Source: Corallococcus silvisoli (GTDB lineage: Bacteria; Myxococcota; Myxococcia; Myxococcales; Myxococcaceae). From it: 64,000 bases of DNA. Numbering within the stretch: the first letter of the stretch is position 1; the number at the start of each line of letters is the position of its first letter. A model generated the notes under the pieces. It was not told where the DNA came from, ran no database searches, and saw nothing but the letters and a program-made list of their open reading frames with translations. The position numbers and the translations under genes were made by a program. The DNA lies in contig NZ_JAAAPJ010000002.1 in NCBI RefSeq assembly GCF_009909145.1, positions 1-64,000 on the forward strand. The letters are read 5' to 3'. Positions 48,088 through 55,033 of this stretch are shown in pieces.

Positions 48088-48266
48088 AGGATTCCTCTGA
48101 GACGGAGAAGACAGCCGCAGTGTGCACGATCTGGCGTTTGAGCAGCAATAGCACGCGCCCCTGACGCGTTTGAATTCACCGCCGCCTCTTTGTTACGGTT
48201 CCCCATGAATCGCAGCCGGGCGTTGGGGCCCAGGCTCGCCGGAATTCCCTCCAGGGATTGCATTTC
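48088..48266. promoter_or_regulatory. Divergent promoter region of the toxin operon and the third parvulin gene
   Basis: This 179-bp gap separates the minus-strand operon from the plus-strand parvulin gene, so promoters in both directions must lie here or close by. No convincing sigma-70 pair was found. The best minus-strand candidate is a TTCAAA hexamer about 18 nt before TATTGC (around 48141-48172), which is weak. The ribosome site AGAGGAA for the TTG start lies at its left end, and AGGGA for the ATG at 48267 at its right end. Confidence 0.4.
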
Positions 48267-49223
48267 ATGAATATCGCCAAAATTGCTGCCACCACAACAA
48301 CAGCCCTGTTTCTCCTGAATGCATGCAAGGGTTCAGGATTGTCACAGGAGGGGAGCACAAATGACCCAGTGGTGGCGCGAGTGGGCCCGGGTGCAATCAC
48401 CGCGAGTGAATACAAAGCAAGACTCGAAGAGCAACCGCCCCTCATCCGGTCCCGCTACGGTTCGCTGGAAATGAAGAAAGAGTTCCTTGACACGCTGGTC
48501 CGCTTCGAAGTGCTTGCGCAGGAAGCCCGGCGTCAGGGGTTGGAGAAGGATCCGGAGTTCCAGGCAGCAGTGGAGAAGCTGCTGGTCCAGCGGCTGGTCC
48601 AGAAGCAGGCGGCGAGCGTGGCGACCGTGCCCCCCACGGACGACGAGGTGCGCAAATACTATCAGGAGCACCTCACGGAGTTCGTCCGGCCCGAAAAGGT
48701 ACGGGTAAGTCAGGTCTTCCTGGCGTCCGCGGAAGGGGACGCCAAGCGGGCCTCGGTGAAGGCGGAGGCGGACAAGTTGGTGGCGGAGATCCGCAAGCAG
48801 GAGGCGGGTCCGGTGAAGACGGCGTTCGCGGAGCAGGTCCGGAAGCGCTCGGACGATGCGGCCTCTCGGGATGCGGGAGGCGACCTGGGCCTGTTGACAC
48901 ACGAGCAACTGGCGGCGAAGTGGGGCCAGCCCGTCGCGGATGCCACCTTCGGCCTACAGACCCTCGGCGAGGTCGGACTCGTGGCGTCCTCGCGCGGGTT
49001 GCACCTCTTGAAGCTGACGGCCCGGCAGCCGGGCTTTTCCCAGACGGTGGACCAGGTGAAGCCGCGCATCGAGAGCCGCCTGATGGTCGAAAAGCGCTCG
49101 CGGGCCATGGATGATCTGATGGCGGGGCTGCTGGGCAAGACGAAGGTGGAGGTCGATGAGAAGGTATTGAGCAGCCTTTCTGTCGACAAGGATGGCGTGG
49201 GCAACGCGCAACCTTCGCCCTGA
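48267..49223 (+). CDS. Parvulin-type (PpiC/SurA-like) peptidyl-prolyl isomerase lipoprotein, divergent
   Basis: A 318-aa envelope foldase. Its signal peptide ends in lipobox LLNAC (Cys20, followed by Lys). It has a SurA-N-like helical region (about 30-140) and a parvulin domain (about 143-252) with 'DAGGDLGLLTHEQL' and 'SRGLHLLKL' (H246). The first active-site His is replaced by Gln ('VRVSQVFLAS', Q149), so catalytic activity may be reduced. The ATG at 48267 is preferred because AGGGA sits 9 nt upstream; a TTG at 48258 would add three residues. It faces away from the operon that contains two paralogues and shares its promoter region. Like them it has the lipid-attachment Cys at residue 20, which suggests origin by duplication. 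Confidence 0.85.
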   Translation: MNIAKIAATTTTALFLLNACKGSGLSQEGSTNDPVVARVGPGAITASEYKARLEEQPPLIRSRYGSLEMKKEFLDTLVRFEVLAQEARRQGLEKDPEFQAAVEKLLVQRLVQKQAASVATVPPTDDEVRKYYQEHLTEFVRPEKVRVSQVFLASAEGDAKRASVKAEADKLVAEIRKQEAGPVKTAFAEQVRKRSDDAASRDAGGDLGLLTHEQLAAKWGQPVADATFGLQTLGEVGLVASSRGLHLLKLTARQPGFSQTVDQVKPRIESRLMVEKRSRAMDDLMAGLLGKTKVEVDEKVLSSLSVDKDGVGNAQPSP

Positions 49224-49250
49224 GGAGAAAAGCGGCCCAGCCTTTCCATC

Positions 49251-49271
49251 GCGAAGGCAGGGCCCCTTCGC
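49251..49271 (+). terminator. Weak hairpin downstream of the third parvulin gene
   Basis: GCGAAGG (49251-49257) pairs perfectly with CCTTCGC (49265-49271) around a 7-nt loop, 28 nt after the stop codon. No T-tract follows, so this would be a poor intrinsic terminator. Confidence 0.3.
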
Positions 49272-49284
49272 CCTTCCCTGCTGG

Positions 49285-49605
49285 CAAGCCGAGGAGGGCT
49301 TCGTCGACCCGTTCTTCGCCTCGGCGAAAATAGCGAGCCCTGCGTCGGAAAGACGAAGCGGGACAAGGCGACGACGGTCATGGCCGCTGCAGACGGAGCT
49401 GGTCCTTCTCTCGCCATTGCGCGGCGAGCGCTTCTCCCCACGCAACCAGCCTCTTCGGAAGCACCCTCGACGAGAGCCTCATCGACGAGCTTCCCCGCGA
49501 CTCATCGGCGACAAGGCCTATGACGCTGAGTCGCTCGGCGATCGGCTGTGGCACGAGCAGGGAGTGACCTTGAAACACGAGCGACCACGCTTCAGACGCC
49601 TACTT
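49285..49605 (+). pseudogene. IS5-family transposase remnant (several frameshifts)
   Basis: Pieces of an IS5-type DDE transposase lie in successive frames: 'EEGFVDPFFASAK', then 'CVGKTKRDKATTVMAAADGA' (from 49353 on), then 'LIGDKAYDAESLGDRLWHEQ'. These match the usual order 'AFVDGTFAPAKKGG', 'VGKTKRGKGTK' and 'LIGDKAYDSD'. At least two or three small indels separate them, and both ends of the transposase are missing. The remnant ends at the stop codon of the converging immunity gene, so it was probably trimmed by deletion. Confidence 0.75.
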
Positions 49606-50202
49606 CATCAGCTCAACTCCTTCCGAATCAAACACCGAAACCACCTGACTCCCCTTGAACACAACAACAAAACGACCCGGCAACGCCAAGACACGCGCAA
49701 GCGCTGGACGAATGCGCAACAACTGCCAAACCCTCAGGCTCCTCAAGGCAAAGTCTCCTCCATCCGCCAACGAACCCACAAACCACCCAGAATCCCCCGC
49801 CTCGACATCAACGCTCCTCTCAAGATAGACCCATTCCGCAGAAAGACAGCCCTCCGCAACAACAACCTTGTCCCACAAATTCGCCTGCTCAGGCTCGACC
49901 CCCAGCGCCCGAGCACAGCCCAACTGAGCCACCAACAACGCCAACAGAAAAGAAATATCATCGCCGTCTCCAAGGACAGCCTGCCCGTCAACAACAGGGA
50001 GCCCTACAGTCATCCGACCTCCTCGCTCTCCAATCAAAAACAACATCCCCCCGAAATTAAAGACATCGCCCGCCCTGAAGACCCTCCCTTCCGCACTCAT
50101 CCGACCGATAACATCTAGAAGAACAGCCGCCTGAGCAGCAAGTCCATCGGAGCAGAACACGACAAATTCCCTACCACCCACTTCGCGCACGAACTCACCC
50201 AT
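49600..50202 (-). CDS. Imm33/DUF2185-type immunity protein (orphan)
   Basis: A 200-aa protein. Its C-terminal half (about 112-200) matches the Imm33/DUF2185 pattern: a strand 'VVVAEGCLSAEWVYLERS', the hallmark DSGW motif (137-140) followed by an acidic loop, and a final strand 'FKGSQVVSVFDSEG'. The N-terminal about 110 residues ('REFVVFCSDGLAAQAAVLLD') form a separate alpha/beta region I do not recognise. The start is the ATG at 50202, with GGAG upstream; the frame continues 57 nt further into insertion-sequence debris. The gene is A/T-richer than its surroundings and sits between an IS5 and an IS3 remnant, with no cognate toxin in the window. It lies on the same strand as the toxin operon. 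Immunity to a toxin tip lost here or delivered by kin is a reasonable inference. Confidence 0.65.
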   Translation of the reverse strand: MGEFVREVGGREFVVFCSDGLAAQAAVLLDVIGRMSAEGRVFRAGDVFNFGGMLFLIGERGGRMTVGLPVVDGQAVLGDGDDISFLLALLVAQLGCARALGVEPEQANLWDKVVVAEGCLSAEWVYLERSVDVEAGDSGWFVGSLADGGDFALRSLRVWQLLRIRPALARVLALPGRFVVVFKGSQVVSVFDSEGVELMK

Positions 50203-50305
50203 TTGCCACCAGCTCCCGACACAACTCCGCCACCGACATCCCTGGCTCCTTCGGACCATTGACTACAGGAAATGTACCAGCCGAGATGAGTCGGGTGCCA
50301 CTGCC

Positions 50306-50890
50306 TCTCATTGCCGTCGAACCTCCAGAGGCGTCAGGCAGCCGAGGCTCGAGTGAGGCCGGGCCTGACTGTAGTGCTGTCGCCACGCAGCGATGACAAC
50401 CTTCGCCTCTGCCCTGGAACGGAACCATCCCATGCTGAGGCACTCGTCGCGAAATCGTCCGTTGAAGCTCTGGTCGGTGCCGTTCTGCGAGGGCTTGCCT
50501 GGAGCGATGTGCGCCACTTCGATGTGCATCTCCTCGTCCCACCGCAGGATGGCCGGGGCCACGAACTCCGACCTGGTGTCACTGCGCAGGTGCCCGCCCC
50601 CCCCCCTCCCTGGCTCACCCACTTCGACAACAGCCCGACCCCTCGTCCGAACCGGATGGCGCCCGCGAAATCAGTGGCGACGCATTCGCGCGTCCACTCG
50701 TCCACCACGGTGAGTCATTTAAGCTGCGGCCCGTTGGCGCAACCGTCGAAGACGTCGTCGTAGGCTCACATTTTCTTGGCCCCCCTTGGCGGCAACCGGC
50801 GCGGGCGGCTGCTCGCCACGTACCAGCTGGGCCGTCTGCGCGGCATCTGCAAGTCCTCCTTCCGCCAGTGTCGATATGCCCTGTCTGGAC
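50306..50890 (-). pseudogene. IS3-family transposase OrfB remnant (stop and frameshifts)
   Basis: Minus-strand pieces follow the order of an IS407-group IS3 OrfB: 'YRHWRKEDLQMPRRRPSWYV' (about 50880-50820), 'YDDVFDGCANGPQLK' then an in-frame TGA where Cys is expected, 'VVDEWTRECVATDFAGAIRF' (from 50708), a frameshift near 50590, 'SEFVAPAILRW', and the DDE end 'HIAPGKPSQNGTDQSFNGRF' with 'RPHSSLGCLTPLEV'. The N-terminal third of OrfB and all of OrfA are missing, so the element is dead. I cannot tell whether it belongs to the same insertion type as the OrfA piece at 80-485. Confidence 0.85.
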
Positions 50891-50994
50891 ACATCCGGTG
50901 GCCGTCGCGCCCCGGTCGGTCAGCTCCTTCCAGCAGGGTCGATCTGGGCCCCTGCTCTCTGTCGACCGCCGAGTGAACAGTCATGAGAGGTGTT

Positions 50995-51450
50995 CTAGCG
51001 CTGCCACCAAGACAACGGAGCCTTTGAGATGGGATCGTAGGCATTCGCAAACATCCAACTGGCCCCCTCGACACGCGAGACGGCCTCATCGAAATAATCG
51101 GCCATCCGGTCGAACCCCACCGCGGCCGGGACAGTAAAGATAACGACGGTCTCTCCGCCACCATCCAACCATCCCCCAAGTCTGGAAACCTCTTCGGCCA
51201 TCCGCTCGGTCTCAGGGCCACGGTTCATTCCCTCCGCCGGAAAGAAGAACCAAATACAAAAATTTCCACCCCGCTTGAGCACCGTGAAGCCCCCGTCACC
51301 CACCAGCTCAATCTCATCCCCCGCGGCGAGCCCCTCGACCAAACCGGGTGAGTACAACAAGCGGTAGTGTCCCCCCACCTGCTCTATGGGCAGAGTCTCT
51401 TTCAACGGCCGAGAACCAGGGCTGACTCGTGCATTCAGCGCAATTTCCAC
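50995..51450 (-). CDS. DUF4265-type protein, probable immunity protein
   Basis: A 151-aa protein resembling DUF4265 proteins, small myxobacterial and actinobacterial proteins that often sit next to polymorphic toxins. Family-like features are an N-terminal 'GGHYRLLYSPGLVEGLAAGD', a strand pair 'LVGDGGFTVLKRGG', a 'CIWFFFP' strand, a C-terminal helix with 'FDRMADYFDEAVSRVEG', and the ending 'NAYDPISKAPLSWW'. The start is GTG at 51450; no strong Shine-Dalgarno is visible, so the start is uncertain. It lies on the toxin-operon strand just beyond the IS3 OrfB remnant. No toxin is adjacent. Immunity function is an inference from family and location. Confidence 0.55.
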   Translation of the reverse strand: MEIALNARVSPGSRPLKETLPIEQVGGHYRLLYSPGLVEGLAAGDEIELVGDGGFTVLKRGGNFCIWFFFPAEGMNRGPETERMAEEVSRLGGWLDGGGETVVIFTVPAAVGFDRMADYFDEAVSRVEGASWMFANAYDPISKAPLSWWQR

Positions 51451-51492
51451 GACCCACCCACACCCTCTCCGACCCCAAGGAACGCCACGACT

Positions 51493-51942
51493 TCATTCGC
51501 CAGGACATGGACCGTTCGCGAGTGGCGAAGGAGGGCAGAGGTCGAGGGCGCAATCGAGCTCCGCAGGCAGCACCGTGAGAGTCTTCTGGCCCGCCACCTG
51601 CCGGAGGAACCACTTCGGAGGCAGGGCGCCAATGCTGAAGTCGACCAGCTTCTGGCCATTGTAGGACCACGCCACGAGCATCGCCTTGCCTTCGATTTCA
51701 ATCACGAGGCCAAACCTGCGCTGATTGTCTTTCGTGCTCACTTCGACTGACTTGAAGGCCAGCTCGACGGCGCGGTCGCACGCGTCGAGCCGGGCGCCCT
51801 CGAGACGCTTCGTCGCAAGCTCGACCCGCGCCCTCCACGCCGCTGCAACGGAGTCGGCAACGGGTGCGCCGCCGCGCGTCGGTGTGCTGGGAGCGGAACC
51901 GAGCATCATCAGGGTGGCAACGACGATGAGGGGGCGGATCAT
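51493..51942 (-). CDS. Secreted protein of unknown function
   Basis: A 149-aa protein beginning MIRPLIVVATLMMLGSAPST, a short signal peptide. The mature part is a helix ('ADSVAAAWRARVELATKRLE') followed by a beta-rich half ('RRFGLVIEIEGKAMLVAWSY') with two Cys near the C-terminus that could form a disulphide (CALDLC). The ATG at 51942 has GGAG 6 nt upstream; the frame is open 132 nt further but that part lacks a ribosome site and reads as a composition artefact. I recognise no family. It ends 42 nt before the DUF4265-type gene starts, on the same strand, and could be co-transcribed with it. Confidence 0.55.
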   Translation of the reverse strand: MIRPLIVVATLMMLGSAPSTPTRGGAPVADSVAAAWRARVELATKRLEGARLDACDRAVELAFKSVEVSTKDNQRRFGLVIEIEGKAMLVAWSYNGQKLVDFSIGALPPKWFLRQVAGQKTLTVLPAELDCALDLCPPSPLANGPCPGE

Positions 51943-52175
51943 TGACGCTCCGGGTGCGTGGAAGAGACGCAGACTCGTCGATGATAGCGGAGTGAAGCCG
52001 GGAAGCTCTTGTAGAACCGCGTCAAGCTCGCCTCCCGGCGAACCGCGTGAACGCATCCGTGTCCACGCGGACACCCTCTGCGAACAAAGAGAACCGCGCC
52101 CCGCTCCAATTGAGCCAGCACTGGCGGGGTTGATCCGTGCGCACAGGTGGCTTCACCTGCGCTCATTCACGGCGC

Positions 52176-52598
52176 TCAGCCCTGATGGACCGCCACTGGA
52201 ACCACGGCGGATTCGACTCCTTGCGCATCCAGTAGCTGCTTCAGCCACTGCATCTCCGCCCGGGTCCCTTCCCGCACGACGCCGGGAATCCGAGCCCGCA
52301 GCGCACCTGTTTCAGCGAGAGACAACCGCAACTCCGACCTCAGGAGCCGCAACGCGAACACGATCCGGCGGCCCGAGTCATGAACAGCCAGTCCCCAAGT
52401 CCCCTCCTCCCGGAGCAGCGCCTGGAGGAATGGCTCTGGCGGTATCCCAAAGCCGTCCATCTCGCGCTGCCTCCCACAGGATTCACACCGGGATGAGGCC
52501 CAGTACCTGAGACCTCCGAGCGTGGTCTGCCCGCAGTACAGGTCGACGGCGCGACCGCAGTCTCCACATGCGGTCTGCTCCACCTTCGTCGCTGGCAT
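52176..52598 (-). CDS. Zinc-ribbon protein of unknown function
   Basis: A 140-aa protein with an N-terminal four-Cys zinc ribbon (C11-x2-C14 and C38-x2-C41, 'ACGDCGRAVDLYC' and 'CESCGR'). The helical C-terminal half contains 'ALRLLRSELRLSLAETGALR' and 'GTRAEMQWLKQLLDAQGVES', which recalls the alpha/beta layout of ribosomal L7/L12 C-terminal domains; this is only a resemblance. The start at 52598 is chosen because GGGAGAG precedes the ATG; an in-frame GTG 54 nt upstream has no ribosome site. It is followed by 233 bp without a recognisable gene (51943-52175). Confidence 0.6.
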   Translation of the reverse strand: MPATKVEQTACGDCGRAVDLYCGQTTLGGLRYWASSRCESCGRQREMDGFGIPPEPFLQALLREEGTWGLAVHDSGRRIVFALRLLRSELRLSLAETGALRARIPGVVREGTRAEMQWLKQLLDAQGVESAVVPVAVHQG

Positions 52599-52761
52599 CC
52601 GTGCTCTCCCGATGGCGCCGGCATCCCGACGAACGTCTCCGAACCCGCTCACTTGTCGGAGCCGCCGTCCATTCCTGACACCGGGGTGCCCTCACCGCGG
52701 AACACTCGCACCGCACCTCCTCACGGCGCAGCCCCAGCGTCGCTGACAGGACTCCCGTGGC

Positions 52762-52959
52762 TCAGGCCCTCGCGCCGTCGTCGTACGACACGCGCAGGCC
52801 CTGGTGCGTCACGGTGATGAACGGACGGCCCCTCCAGCCGCAGTGCGTACAGACCGCGTTCGGGCCGCTCGCCGAGACCCGCACCGGCAGGTCCGACTCG
52901 CACACGGGGCACCCTTCCGGCAGGGTGTACTCACGAGGCTTCGCGTGGACTTCGGTCAT
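52762..52959 (-). CDS. Small two-CxxC zinc-finger protein
   Basis: A 65-aa protein with two C-x2-C pairs (C17/C20 'GCPVCESDLPVRV', C37/C40 'CTHCGWRGRPF') that would bind one zinc ion. The ending 'ITVTHQGLRVSYDDGARA' is a short beta hairpin. Similar small zinc ribbons are common in myxobacteria and have no known role. The ATG at 52959 is weakly preceded by a G/A-rich stretch. The minus frame stays open upstream across the divergent phosphatase gene, but that is an antisense artefact. Confidence 0.6.
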   Translation of the reverse strand: MTEVHAKPREYTLPEGCPVCESDLPVRVSASGPNAVCTHCGWRGRPFITVTHQGLRVSYDDGARA

Positions 52960-53160
52960 GTCTTCAGCCGTAACGCAGCCTCCGGACCCTGCAAGGCCAG
53001 CGCCCCCCGAACCTGACGCCCACGTGAGCTGCCCCTCTGGCCAGCACCCCGCCATGGCCAACGCCCGCCACCCTGCCTCCCCTTGAAGTCTGTCTTTCGG
53101 ATGAACGTTGGACGATGAACGGTTGGGCCCCGGTCCCGAATGTCTCGGGCCGGAGGATGC

Positions 53161-54825
53161 ATGGACCGGACGAAGTCCCTTTCGCTCGCCGCCCTGGCTG
53201 CCCTGCTTGCCGCGTGCCTCGCCTCGTGTGAGGCGATCGCCCTGCCGCGCGACCCCTATCTCCAGCGCGTGGGCCCCGACACCGCGACCGTGGCCTTCCG
53301 GCTGACCGCGAACTGCGCCGCCTCCGAGGTGCGCTATGGCGTGGGCACTCCCACCCAGACAGCCCGGTCCACCGACACCGCGAGAATCCACGCCGTGGTC
53401 CTCACCGGCCTCTCGCCCGCCACCACCTATACGTATTCCGTGGAGGCCTGCGGTGAGACAACCCCCGCGAAGACCTTCACCACCGCCCCCGTGCCAGGCA
53501 CCCGGCATGTGCACTTCGCCGCCGTGGGCGACTTCGGCACCGGCGGCAGCGACCAGAAACAGGTGGCCGCCGCCATGCTCGCCAACAAGCCGGAGCTCTT
53601 CGTCGCCCTGGGTGACAACGCCTACTCGTCCGGCACCGAGGCCGAGTTCCAGAACAACCTCTTCACCCCCATGGCCGCCCTGCTCGCGCAGGTGCCCATG
53701 TTCGCCACGCCCGGCAACCACGAGTACGTGACCAAGGAGGCCCAGCCGTACCTGGACAACCTCTACCTGCCCACCAACAACCCCGCGGGCTCCGAGCGCT
53801 ACTACTCGTTCGACTGGGGCCACGTGCACTTCGTGTCCATCGACTCGAACTGCGCCATCGGGCTCGCCTCCGCGTCCAAGTGCACGCTCGACGCTCAGAA
53901 GGCCTTCGTGGAGAAGGACCTCGCCTCCACGACGCAGCCGTGGAAGATCGCCTTCTTCCACCACCCGCCCTGGTCCAGCGGCGAGCACGGCTCCCAGCTC
54001 ACCCTGCGCCGCCAGTTCGGCCCCCTGTTCGAGAAGTACGGCGTGGACCTGGTCCTCACCGGCCATGACCACGACTACGAGCGCAGCAAGCCCATGCTCG
54101 GTGACGCCGAGGCCGGCAAGAACGAGCAGGGCGTTCCCTACCTCGTCGTCGGTGGCGGTGGCGCCACGCTGCGCACGTTCACCACGTCGCGCCCGTCCTG
54201 GAGCGTCGTGCGCGACGACGCGGCCCACGGCTTCCTCGACGTGAACGTCGTGGGTGGCACCCTCACGGCGAAGCTCGTGAAGACGGACGGCGGCATCCTC
54301 GACACGTTCACCCTCGACAAGCAGCTGCCCGCGCAGCCCGAACAGCCCCAGGGCACGCTGAACGTCGCCGTCGACAGCGCCAACGGCACCGCGCCCCACA
54401 CGGCCTCGTTCACCGCGACGGCCTCCCAGGCGAACGCCACCGTCACCTGGGACTTCGGCGACGGCGCCACCGCGCAGGGCCCCCAGGCACAGCACGTCTT
54501 CGCCCAGGCGGGCACCTACACCGTGACCACCACCGCCACCGTCCAGGGCGCATCCCCCCTGACCGCCACCACCGTCGTCACCGTGACGGCCAGCGGCACG
54601 CCCGCCCCCGGCACCCCCGACCCCGACCCCGGCCCCCCGAACCCCGCCCCCTCCGACCCGTCACCGAGCCCGGAGCTGCCCTCCACGCCCGCGACGCCCG
54701 GCGTCACGCCCGTGGAGTCCTCCACCCCGGGTGGAGGCTGCGCCGCGGGCCCGTCCGTTGCCCTGATTCCCGCGGGCGCGGCCCTGGTCGCGGGGCTCGC
54801 CCGCCGTCGGCGCCGGAGCCGCTGA
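53161..54825 (+). CDS. Secreted purple-acid-phosphatase-like metallophosphatase with FN3 and PKD domains
   Basis: A 554-aa exported phosphoesterase. The signal peptide has lipobox-like ends (LAAC, LASC). An N-terminal FN3-like purple-acid-phosphatase domain (about 25-112, 'LTGLSPATTYTYSVEACG') precedes a metallophosphatase domain (about 116-390) with GDFG (D124), GDN, GNHE (185-188), 'FFHHPPWSSG' and GHDH (301-304), all the metal-ligand motifs of the calcineurin-like fold. A PKD domain (about 399-470, 'TWDFGDGA') and a Pro-rich linker follow. The end is a Gly/Cys motif, a hydrophobic helix and an Arg cluster ('GGGC...LARRRRRSR'), like the MYXO-CTERM tail used for outer-surface sorting in myxobacteria. 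GGAGG lies just before the ATG at 53161. It probably releases phosphate from organic esters outside the cell; the substrate is unknown. A good terminator follows. Confidence 0.88.
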   Translation: MDRTKSLSLAALAALLAACLASCEAIALPRDPYLQRVGPDTATVAFRLTANCAASEVRYGVGTPTQTARSTDTARIHAVVLTGLSPATTYTYSVEACGETTPAKTFTTAPVPGTRHVHFAAVGDFGTGGSDQKQVAAAMLANKPELFVALGDNAYSSGTEAEFQNNLFTPMAALLAQVPMFATPGNHEYVTKEAQPYLDNLYLPTNNPAGSERYYSFDWGHVHFVSIDSNCAIGLASASKCTLDAQKAFVEKDLASTTQPWKIAFFHHPPWSSGEHGSQLTLRRQFGPLFEKYGVDLVLTGHDHDYERSKPMLGDAEAGKNEQGVPYLVVGGGGATLRTFTTSRPSWSVVRDDAAHGFLDVNVVGGTLTAKLVKTDGGILDTFTLDKQLPAQPEQPQGTLNVAVDSANGTAPHTASFTATASQANATVTWDFGDGATAQGPQAQHVFAQAGTYTVTTTATVQGASPLTATTVVTVTASGTPAPGTPDPDPGPPNPAPSDPSPSPELPSTPATPGVTPVESSTPGGGCAAGPSVALIPAGAALVAGLARRRRRSR

Positions 54826-54938
54826 CCCCACCGGCCGGGCCCCTCCCTCGGGCCTGGGAGCGCCCTGGCGTCGCGCGAGGCCCGCCCCCGGCCCCCTGGG
54901 GTGGACCTCGGTGCCCCAGGGCCCGGGGAAGGCCCCCG

Positions 54939-54983
54939 GACGCCTCCGCCCGGTCCCTCCAGGGCCTTCCGGGGGCGTCTTTT
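54939..54983 (+). terminator. Rho-independent terminator after the metallophosphatase gene
   Basis: GACGCCTCCG (54939-54948) pairs with CGGGGGCGTC (54970-54979), ten base pairs including one G-U, with a smaller GC stem possible in the loop. TTTT follows directly at 54980-54983. It separates the phosphatase from the methyltransferase gene. Confidence 0.7.
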
Positions 54984-55033
54984 GCGTTCCCTGCTTGTCA
55001 ACGTGGCCCAGGGGATGCAAAGGCCCCTGCCAC

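Noticed and set aside
49192..50118. 308-codon plus-strand frame after the third parvulin gene
   Set aside because: It joins one frame of the broken IS5 transposase with antisense of the Imm33-type gene; not a real protein.
50195..50542. 115-codon minus-strand frame ending 'MSVAELCRELVANG'
   Set aside because: Mostly an out-of-frame reading of the OrfB remnant; the last 14 codons overlap the immunity start and are too short to support as a gene.
52762..54495. 577-codon minus-strand frame
   Set aside because: All but the last 65 codons is antisense to the metallophosphatase gene; only the small zinc-finger protein at its end is kept.
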